Shown here one piece after another: positions 6,184 to 11,553 of a DNA stretch of 11,553 nt. Origin of the DNA: Prevotellaceae bacterium (GTDB lineage: Bacteria; Bacteroidota; Bacteroidia; Bacteroidales; UBA932); assembly GCA_031268055.1 (NCBI GenBank), contig JAIRXY010000252.1:1-11553 (forward strand), read 5' to 3'. Each line of letters begins with the position of its first letter. Position 1 is the stretch's first letter. The notes beneath the pieces are model-generated. The model was not told the origin of the DNA and searched no databases. It worked only from the letters and a program-made list of their open reading frames with translations. A program made the translations under genes and the position numbers.

Positions 6184-7305
6184 ATGGCTTTTGTTTTTTA
6201 TTGCGCTATATCATCCTTTATCGTAGCATTTTTGCTGCTGCCAATGCTCATCAAGCTGCTAACAAAGCAGCACCTGCTGGATATTGGCGGACGACGAAAG
6301 ATACATAAAGGTTTTATCCCCTCAATGGGCGGGATTGCTATTTTTGTGGGCTTTGTTTTCTCTATAAGCGTGTGGATACCGCTGAGTGACTTAGCCTACT
6401 ACCGCTACTTCTGTGCCGCTATGATTCTCGTCATCATCACAGGCTTGCGCGATGATTTTCTCCCTATGAGCCCTCGCGGTAAGCTCTTCATGCAGCTGCT
6501 GGCGGCTACTATGGTGGTGTGGGGCGAGGGGCACATGAGCATTCGCATCACCTCGCTCTGTGGATTTCTGGGCATTTACGAGCTGCCCCTTTTTGCCAGC
6601 TACGCGCTCAGCATCTTCGTGATTGTGGTTATCACCAACGCTTTTAACCTTATTGACGGGCTTGACGGGCTGGCCGGGCTGATTGGGCTAATAGCGTTCA
6701 CCTTCTTGGCCGAGTGGTTCCTGATGGTGCGCGACGGGCAAAATCACACGTGGACTATGGGGCTACTGCTTGTTGCGCTCATCGGCGGCATAGTGGCGTT
6801 TTTGTGCTACAACTGGCACCCAGCCTCAATATTTATGGGCGATACGGGGTCGCTGCTGCTGGGCTTCATTCTCTCAGTGTCCATCATCAAATTTTTGCAA
6901 ACCTCCAGCAGCCCAGCTTTCGTGAGCGATTACCGATTCAGCGCTCCGCTAAGCATGGCTATTGCTTTTGTTATCATTCCGCTATTCGATACGGGGCGCA
7001 TTTTCCTGCTGCGCCTGAGCCAAGGCCGCTCTCCCTTTTTGCCCGACAAACTGCACATTCACCACCTGCTTATGCGCATGGGGCTTAGCCACTCGCAAGT
7101 TACAATGGTTATGGGTGTGCTACACGTGCTGCTGCTGGGAATTATCTATTTGGCTTCGCAGCGCTTGTCCGACAATTTTCTTATCCCAAGCCTTGTGCTT
7201 CTCTGCGTAGGCCTGCACTTCTTGCTCGACTACATTGTTAACGCTATCTTTCATCGCCGCCGAAACAGGGTGCGGGAGAGCATAACGGTGGTAACCAAGG
7301 AGTAG
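6184..7305 (+). CDS. WecA/MraY-family polyprenyl-phosphate sugar-1-phosphate transferase
   Basis: A 373-residue integral membrane protein with about ten or eleven hydrophobic segments. It should move a sugar-1-phosphate (GlcNAc or a related sugar) from a UDP-sugar to undecaprenyl phosphate on the cytoplasmic side, beginning a lipid-linked surface glycan. Visible motifs in order: RRKIHKGFIPSMGGIAIF (37-54), the aspartate pair in GLRDDF (D90, D91), NAFNLIDGLDGLAG (152-165) with its catalytic-site aspartates, FMGDTGS (218-223), PLFDTGR with D269, and PDKLHIHHLLMRMG (287-300). The HIHH motif and the absence of MraY-specific loops point to the WecA/TagO/RfbP-type group rather than MraY, and the gene is not in a division/cell-wall cluster. 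No glycosyltransferase genes accompany it here. The ATG at 6184 directly precedes the first membrane segment. Confidence 0.9.
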   Translation: MAFVFYCAISSFIVAFLLLPMLIKLLTKQHLLDIGGRRKIHKGFIPSMGGIAIFVGFVFSISVWIPLSDLAYYRYFCAAMILVIITGLRDDFLPMSPRGKLFMQLLAATMVVWGEGHMSIRITSLCGFLGIYELPLFASYALSIFVIVVITNAFNLIDGLDGLAGLIGLIAFTFLAEWFLMVRDGQNHTWTMGLLLVALIGGIVAFLCYNWHPASIFMGDTGSLLLGFILSVSIIKFLQTSSSPAFVSDYRFSAPLSMAIAFVIIPLFDTGRIFLLRLSQGRSPFLPDKLHIHHLLMRMGLSHSQVTMVMGVLHVLLLGIIYLASQRLSDNFLIPSLVLLCVGLHFLLDYIVNAIFHRRRNRVRESITVVTKE

Positions 7306-7378
7306 AATAAAGCAACCTGCTGCCAGCATTCCTCGGAGCGAATAAAGAATTAAAAAAAATGGAGTATACAGCTTAACA

Positions 7379-7427
7379 GCGTGCCGTAGTAAAGCAAAAA
7401 TGTGTATCTTTGCCCCCTACGGCGCGT
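7379..7427. promoter_or_regulatory. Dyad GCGTGCCGTAG/CTACGGCGCGT flanking a promoter
   Basis: The arms at 7379-7389 and 7417-7427 pair over 11 positions with two G-T wobbles. The inner seven (GCCGTAG/CTACGGC) are perfect. The 27 bases between them contain the TATCTTTG -7 box. The left arm falls where a -33 element should be and the right arm covers the expected transcription start, so the two look like operator half-sites. As the left arm lies upstream of the start, an RNA hairpin in this transcript is unlikely. Confidence 0.4.
7405..7412 (+). promoter_or_regulatory. Predicted -7 element of the ABC permease gene
   Basis: TATCTTTG, followed by CCCCC, is an exact TAnnTTTG match about 93 bases after the WecA-like gene. 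There is no TTTG at the -33 distance, where the left arm of a dyad lies instead; such a promoter may depend on an activator. It overlaps the GTG at 7402, ruling that codon out as the start if the promoter is used. Confidence 0.5.
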
Positions 7428-7464
7428 GCTGTTTTTACCAGCTCCCGGACAGAAAGGCGAGCCG

Positions 7465-8757
7465 TTGGATATCAAAAATACTAAACGCAGAGCATTGAAC
7501 ATTTTTGACATAGATCTTTGGTCCGAAATCTGGATAACCATTACGCGCAACAAAATGCGGAGCCTGCTCACGGGCTTTGGAGTGTTTTGGGGTATCTTCA
7601 TGCTCGTCATCATGCTCGGTTCGGGCACAGCGCTGGAGACCGGAATCTTGAAAAACGTAGAGGGCTTTGCAACCAACACCGCTTTTTTCTTTACCGACAG
7701 AACGGGGAAACCGTTTAAGGGATTCCGCAAGGGGCGCAGCTGGGAAATGCACAACAGCGATGTTGACGTAATTCGCAAAACGGCGCAAAACGTGCAGTAC
7801 ATTTCGCCCATACTCTTTGGCGGGCGCGCCGAGGGCAACGTGGTGTACAACGACAGGGCTGGCGCTTTCAACGTGCGCGGCGTATACCCCGACTTTGCCA
7901 AAATAGAGCAGCAGCGCTTCCTCTTTGGCCGCTTTATCAACGATGTGGACGTGCTGCACAAGCGCAAGGTGTGCGTCATCGGGACGCGCGTGTATGAGGA
8001 ATTTTTCAGAAAGAACGAAGACCCCATTGGGCAACAAATCCGTGTGAAGGGTATCTACTTCCAAATAGTTGGCGTTGTAGATGGGGTATCGGGGATACAG
8101 ATTGGCGGACGCTCGTCCGAAACGGTAGCCGTTCCGTTCTCGACTTTTCAGCAAGCCTACAACCAGGGCGACAGGGTACACTTCTTAGGTATTACCGCCA
8201 GAGATGGCACAGACATAGAGCAGATGGAGCAGGAGGTAAAGTCAATTCTGCGAGCGCAAAATAAAATTGCCCCCGATGACGAGCAGGCCACAAGCAGCTT
8301 CAACGTATCGCGCATGTTCAACATGTTCAACTCGCTGTTTTTGGGCGTTCGTATGCTGGTGTGGTTTGTAGGCATCGGGACGCTGCTGGCGGGCATAGTG
8401 GGCGTGAGCAACATTATGGTGGTGACGGTGCGCGAGCGCACGCGCGAAATTGGCGTGAGGCGCGCGCTGGGCGCCAAACCGTCAAAAATTGTTGTGCAAA
8501 TACTGACCGAAAGCTTGCTGCTTACCTCCATTGCCGGCTTGCTGGGAATGAGCGTGGGCGTGGGGCTGCTGAGCGTTGTGGATACGCTGTTGTCGGCCAA
8601 CCCCAACCCCGATATGTTTTTTGTTCACCCGCGTATTGACTTCGCCTCGGCAATGACAGCCTCAGCAGTATTGCTGCTGAGCGGAGTAATGGCCGGCATA
8701 ATCCCAACGTGGCGCGCGCTCAAAATAAAGGCAATTGACGCAATAAGGGAAGAATAG
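7465..8757 (+). CDS. MacB/FtsX-type ABC transporter permease (no ATPase domain)
   Basis: The membrane subunit of a mechanotransmission-type ABC transporter, 430 residues from the TTG at 7465. That start is chosen because AGAAAGG (7451-7457) sits seven bases upstream, as a Shine-Dalgarno sequence would, and the longer GTG frame (7402) overlaps the predicted promoter. A TTG at 7495, just before NIFDIDLWSEIW, is an alternative. The first membrane helix is LLTGFGVFWGIFMLVIMLGSG (about 34-53, GSG included). A periplasmic MacB core domain follows (about 55-285), then the FtsX domain with three helices (about 290-425) containing VRERTREIGVRRALGAK, its most conserved segment. Unlike enterobacterial MacB it lacks a fused nucleotide-binding domain, so a separate ATPase is needed. 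The adaptor and TolC genes lie downstream after a 368-bp spacer, suggesting a tripartite exporter of peptide, lipid or drug; the substrate is unknown. Confidence 0.87.
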   Translation: MDIKNTKRRALNIFDIDLWSEIWITITRNKMRSLLTGFGVFWGIFMLVIMLGSGTALETGILKNVEGFATNTAFFFTDRTGKPFKGFRKGRSWEMHNSDVDVIRKTAQNVQYISPILFGGRAEGNVVYNDRAGAFNVRGVYPDFAKIEQQRFLFGRFINDVDVLHKRKVCVIGTRVYEEFFRKNEDPIGQQIRVKGIYFQIVGVVDGVSGIQIGGRSSETVAVPFSTFQQAYNQGDRVHFLGITARDGTDIEQMEQEVKSILRAQNKIAPDDEQATSSFNVSRMFNMFNSLFLGVRMLVWFVGIGTLLAGIVGVSNIMVVTVRERTREIGVRRALGAKPSKIVVQILTESLLLTSIAGLLGMSVGVGLLSVVDTLLSANPNPDMFFVHPRIDFASAMTASAVLLLSGVMAGIIPTWRALKIKAIDAIREE

Positions 8758-8764
8758 CGGGGGC

Positions 8765-8837
8765 AATTAAGAATTAAGAATTAAGAATTAAGAATTAAGA
8801 ATTAAGAATTAAGAATTAAGAATTAAGAATTAAGAAT
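8765..8837. repeat. Tandem array of AATTAAG, 10 full copies plus AAT
   Basis: Ten identical 7-bp units run from 8765 to 8834, then a partial unit to 8837. It begins nine bases after the permease stop. Identical copies of a short unit suggest replication slippage, so copy number may differ among strains. Similar heptamer runs are known from cyanobacteria (STRR) and, from memory, occur often between genes in Bacteroidota. Confidence 0.95.
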
Positions 8838-8890
8838 ACGGAATAAACAATATGTAATGGCGCTATTTTGTTAAACTATTGTTTTGTAGT

Positions 8891-8915
8891 GATATAGCAA
8901 CTGTATTGTTATATC
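8891..8915 (+). terminator. AT-rich hairpin, possible weak terminator
   Basis: GATATAGCAA (8891-8900) pairs with TTGTTATATC (8906-8915) over 10 bp with one G-T wobble and a five-base loop, CTGTA. TTATTTATTT follows. The stem is weaker than a normal terminator, and the T-run is broken by A. It might end the permease transcript or be an operator-like dyad. Confidence 0.35.
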
Positions 8916-8990
8916 TTATTTATTTCGCAGACCTAACAATGTCAAAAAAATATTTCAATAGTGCAAGGAGGGATAAACACCTCATTGACT

Positions 8991-9025
8991 AATTCATAAT
9001 TCATAATTCGTAATTCGTAATTATT
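8991..9025. repeat. Second heptamer array, AATTCAT/AATTCGT
   Basis: AATTCAT twice, AATTCGT twice and AATTATT follow in perfect 7-base phase. The unit shares AATT with the array 150 bp upstream but differs in its last three bases. AATTCGT also occurs inside the arms of the 27-bp inverted repeat at 2825-2882. Confidence 0.85.
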
Positions 9026-9057
9026 TGAGTAGTAGATATAAAATGTAAATAACTTTA
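9024..9057 (+). promoter_or_regulatory. Possible weak promoter for the adaptor and TolC genes
   Basis: TTTG (9024-9027) and, 22 bases later, TAACTTTA (9050-9057) resemble the -33 and -7 elements, with the last base of the -7 box not matching. It would start transcription near 9064, about 60 bases before the adaptor ATG. The evidence is weaker than for the other three promoters. Confidence 0.25.
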
Positions 9058-9104
9058 AAAATGAACACGGATGTGGTAGCGGTGTTGCGCTACAAAATCC
9101 GGTA

Positions 9105-9119
9105 TCTGAAAATCTGAAA
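9105..9119. repeat. Doubled TCTGAAA directly before the adaptor start
   Basis: TCTGAAA at 9105-9111 and 9113-9119, separated by one A, end six bases before the ATG at 9126. The same heptamer occurs twice before argG (3844-3857). Confidence 0.6.
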
Positions 9120-9125
9120 TCAGTC

Positions 9126-10232
9126 ATGAAAAAAATTTTTCGTATTGTTCTCCTCGCCCTGTTAGGCTTGGTTGTAGTGTTTACCTTTGTCTTTTTGTGG
9201 AAAAAATCAAGGCCAAAGGAAGTTGTGTACGAGGTTGTTATGCCCTCTGTTCGTACCATTGAAAATAAAACAGTGGCTACCGGCACGGTAGAGCCTCGCG
9301 ACGAGGTGCTCATTAAGCCTCAAATTAACGGCATTATCTCGGAGCTCCACAAGGAGGCTGGCCAGCTCATCAAAAGCGGAGAGGTGATTGCTCAGGTTAA
9401 GGTAATTCCCGAAATGTCGCAGCTAAGCGACGCAGAGTCGAACGTGCGGCAGCAGGAAATCAACCTTGAATACGTACAGCAGGTATACGACCGCCAAAAA
9501 ACGCTCTACGAGCAGGGCGTAATCGCCAAGGAGGAATTTCAAAAAACAGCCACCGACCTCACCAGCCAAGAGGAATCGCTTTCGCAGGCGCGGGACAGGC
9601 TGAGCATTATCCGCGATGGCATTTCCAAGAAATCAACCTCGTACAGCACCACGCAGGTGCGCTCTACCATTACCGGCATGATTCTGGATGTGCCCGTCAA
9701 GGTGGGCAACTCCGTTATACAATCCAACACGTTCAACGAGGGCACCACCATTGCCGCCATTGCCGACATGGGCGATATGATATTCAGGGGAAAGGTGGAC
9801 GAAACCGACGTGGGTAAGGTGCGCGAGGGTATGACCATTACGCTCACGGTGGGCGCTCTGGAAAACGTCAAGTTCAACGCCGACCTTGAGTACATTTCGC
9901 CTAAAGGCGTAGAGGAAAATGGCGCGATACTGTTTGAAATAAAAGCTGCCGCCAAAATACCCAAAGATGTGTACGTGCGCGCAGGCTACAGCGCCAACGC
10001 CGAAATTGTGCTGAGCCGCGCCGATAGCGTGCTAAGCATCCCCGAAGGCTGCCTTGAGTTTCAAAACGACAGCGCATTTGTACAGGTGTTCAAAACCGAA
10101 ACGCCCAAGCAGGAGTTTGAAAAGCGGTTTGTGGTGGTGGGGCTTTCCGACGGCATCAACATGGAGATAAAGGCAGGCTTGGCGGAGGATGAGAAGGTGC
10201 GAGGAAACGAAAAAATGGATAAAAAGAACTGA
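9126..10232 (+). CDS. MacA/HlyD-type periplasmic adaptor (membrane fusion protein)
   Basis: A 368-residue adaptor that should bridge the inner-membrane ABC permease and the outer-membrane TolC-type channel. One N-terminal membrane anchor (about residues 6-24) follows MKKIFR and precedes a basic KKSRPK. The biotinyl-lipoyl half PRDEVLIKPQINGIISEL (57-74) is followed by a helical hairpin rich in Gln and Glu (about 95-165, with TLYEQGVIAKEEFQKT at its tip region). The second lipoyl half (about 176-215, STITGMILDVPVKVGNSV), a beta-barrel (about 217-300) and a membrane-proximal domain complete the fold. There is no lipobox cysteine, so it is anchored by the helix. The TolC gene begins 30 bp downstream, clearly the same operon. 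RND pumps use similar adaptors, but the MacB-like permease upstream favours the ABC type. Confidence 0.92.
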   Translation: MKKIFRIVLLALLGLVVVFTFVFLWKKSRPKEVVYEVVMPSVRTIENKTVATGTVEPRDEVLIKPQINGIISELHKEAGQLIKSGEVIAQVKVIPEMSQLSDAESNVRQQEINLEYVQQVYDRQKTLYEQGVIAKEEFQKTATDLTSQEESLSQARDRLSIIRDGISKKSTSYSTTQVRSTITGMILDVPVKVGNSVIQSNTFNEGTTIAAIADMGDMIFRGKVDETDVGKVREGMTITLTVGALENVKFNADLEYISPKGVEENGAILFEIKAAAKIPKDVYVRAGYSANAEIVLSRADSVLSIPEGCLEFQNDSAFVQVFKTETPKQEFEKRFVVVGLSDGINMEIKAGLAEDEKVRGNEKMDKKN

Positions 10233-10262
10233 AGGTTATAACCGAAATATAGAGCAAGCACT

Positions 10263-11553
10263 ATGAATTTTCCGAACTTAACAACACTTGCCGCCGCTGC
10301 CGGCCTGCTCGCGGGATTCCACGCGGTAGCGCACGCGCAGCCGTGGACGCTGGAGAGGTGCATTGAACATGCCATTGCCCACAACCTGAACATAAAAATG
10401 GAGGAAATCAACCACGAGTCGAGGGCAATAGACCTGCATACGGCCAAGTACAGCAGGCTGCCCAGCCTTAGCGCCGGTGCAGACCAATCGTTCTCGTTCG
10501 GTAGCGTGGAGGACACGAGAGGCGCTATCTCCAAGCAGAAAATGACGTCCAACACTTCATTCTCCGTCTCGTCGAGCATGCCGCTCTTCACCGGCTTTCA
10601 GATTACAAATGAAATCAAGGTACGGCAGTACAGCGTGATGGCCGCGGAGGAGTCGCTCAAAAGGGCAAAGGAAAACATTGCTGTGTCCGTGGCGCGGGCT
10701 TTTCTGGAGGCGCTGCTGAAGCAAGAAATCTACAAGATAAGCGAAGAAACGATGAACTTTACGCTGGCAAACGTAAAGAAAACCGAAGTTATGGTTAGCG
10801 CAGGCAACATGCCGCTGGCGCAGCTCTACGAGATAAAATCGCAGCAGGCATCCGACGAGGCGCGCGTAACCACGGCCGAGAATGACGTAATCCTGAGCCT
10901 GCTTACCCTACAGCAGCTGCTTGAGCTTCATGACTCCAGCAACTTCAATATCGAAATACCCAACCTTCCCGACAGCGCAGAGTTGCTGCTGGAAAATCTC
11001 CCGTCGTCCGAAAAAATTTACGGCGAAGCCCTCACGGTGAAGCCACAAATTCGCGAGGCCGAGCTACAGCTTGAGGGTAGCAAGTACTCGCTATCAGTGG
11101 CCAAGTCCGCCTACTGGCCTCAGCTTAGCCTGAGCATGGGCATAAGCGACCGCTACTTTCGCGCCAACAACCCCATCATACCCAACGAAAGCTTCTCTAC
11201 CCAGCTGGGCGATAATTTGCAAGAGTACGTGGGCTTGTCGCTACGTATTCCGGTGTTCAACCGCTTTGCAACAAGAAATAGCGTGCGTACGGCGCAAATA
11301 GGCATCAACAGCCGACAGCTGGCGCTGGAGGACGTGAAGAAAACGCTGTACAAGGAGATTCAGCAGGCGTACCACAACGCTGTGGCAGCGCAAAAAAGCT
11401 ACCGCGCGGCGCAAAAATCGGTTGTGGCTGCTCGCGAGGCGTTTCGCTACGCCGATTCCAAGTACCAGACCGGAAAATCGAGCGTGTACGAGTTCACCGA
11501 AGCCAAAACTACGCTTACGCGCAGCCTCTCCGAAGAATCACAGGCAAAATTCA
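10263..11553 (+). CDS. TolC-family outer-membrane efflux protein, 5' part
   Basis: The frame from the ATG at 10263 is open to the window edge (430 codons and one base), so the C-terminus is missing. Residues 1-25 are a signal peptide with likely cleavage at AHA|QPWTL. The mature start QPWTLERCIEHAIAHNL is the typical opening of TolC-type proteins. The protein shows two outer-membrane-efflux repeats: the first at about 28-215 with long coiled helices and beta-strand segments such as SFSVSSSMPLFTGFQ (GFQITNE helix after it), and the second from about 245 with the matching YVGLSLRIPVFNRFATRN. It should trimerise into the exit channel of the exporter whose adaptor lies just upstream. A family length of roughly 430-490 suggests only a short piece is cut off. 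Confidence 0.92.
   Translation, partial: MNFPNLTTLAAAAGLLAGFHAVAHAQPWTLERCIEHAIAHNLNIKMEEINHESRAIDLHTAKYSRLPSLSAGADQSFSFGSVEDTRGAISKQKMTSNTSFSVSSSMPLFTGFQITNEIKVRQYSVMAAEESLKRAKENIAVSVARAFLEALLKQEIYKISEETMNFTLANVKKTEVMVSAGNMPLAQLYEIKSQQASDEARVTTAENDVILSLLTLQQLLELHDSSNFNIEIPNLPDSAELLLENLPSSEKIYGEALTVKPQIREAELQLEGSKYSLSVAKSAYWPQLSLSMGISDRYFRANNPIIPNESFSTQLGDNLQEYVGLSLRIPVFNRFATRNSVRTAQIGINSRQLALEDVKKTLYKEIQQAYHNAVAAQKSYRAAQKSVVAAREAFRYADSKYQTGKSSVYEFTEAKTTLTRSLSEESQAKF

Larger units (their letters stand above)
8758..9125. other. Repeat-rich spacer between permease and adaptor genes
   Basis: This 368-bp AT-rich stretch contains no convincing gene. In order it holds ten AATTAAG heptamers (8765-8837), an AT-rich hairpin (8891-8915), a second heptamer array (8991-9025), a possible weak promoter (9024-9057), an 18-codon ORF (9061-9117) and a doubled TCTGAAA (9105-9119). 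It separates genes usually found packed together, so the two parts of the exporter may be transcribed independently. Confidence 0.6.

Overview
The window looks like chromosomal DNA from a member of the Bacteroidota, most likely Bacteroidales. Three predicted promoters match the phylum's TAnnTTTG -7 element. Start codons mostly lack Shine-Dalgarno sequences. The GH3 enzyme, the arginine-linked acetyltransferase and the FtsX/MacB-type permease all read like Bacteroidales family members (recognised from memory, not searched). Intergenic DNA is AT-rich and carries heptamer repeats, while the genes are clearly richer in GC. All genes lie on the + strand.

Layout: (1) 1-175, the 3' end of an S66 LD-carboxypeptidase gene. 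(2) 256-2619, a secreted GH3 beta-glycosidase, followed by a likely intrinsic terminator at 2726-2766. (3) 2620-3178, a noncoding stretch with a perfect 27-bp inverted repeat (2825-2882), three small dyads and a promoter. (4) 3179-6070, an arginine-biosynthesis cluster: a GNAT acyltransferase (probably the N-acylglutamate synthase), argG and argC. (5) 6184-7305, a WecA/MraY-type polyprenyl-phosphate sugar-1-phosphate transferase with its own predicted promoter. (6) 7465-8757, a MacB/FtsX-type ABC permease without an ATPase domain. Its -7 box lies between the arms of a GCCGTAG/CTACGGC dyad. (7) 8758-9125, a repeat-rich spacer with ten tandem AATTAAG heptamers, an AT-rich hairpin and a second heptamer array. 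(8) 9126 to the window end, a MacA/HlyD-type periplasmic adaptor and a TolC-type outer-membrane protein that runs off the edge.

How the genes work together: the GNAT protein, ArgG and ArgC supply the first, third and penultimate-type steps of arginine synthesis; the other arg genes are not here. The permease, adaptor and TolC protein together form most of a tripartite MacAB-TolC-like export machine. The ATPase is not in the window and may lie downstream of the TolC gene. The carboxypeptidase, GH3 enzyme and WecA-like protein concern cell wall, glycan breakdown and surface polysaccharide, and show no obvious link to each other.

I see no mobile element, CRISPR array, tRNA or rRNA, and no clearly new multi-gene system. 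The least explained signals are the 27-bp inverted repeat, the heptamer-phased repeat families (one of which recurs just before two unrelated start codons), the dyads around two promoters, and the C-x2-C-x13-C-x-C cluster in the arginine-linked acyltransferase.
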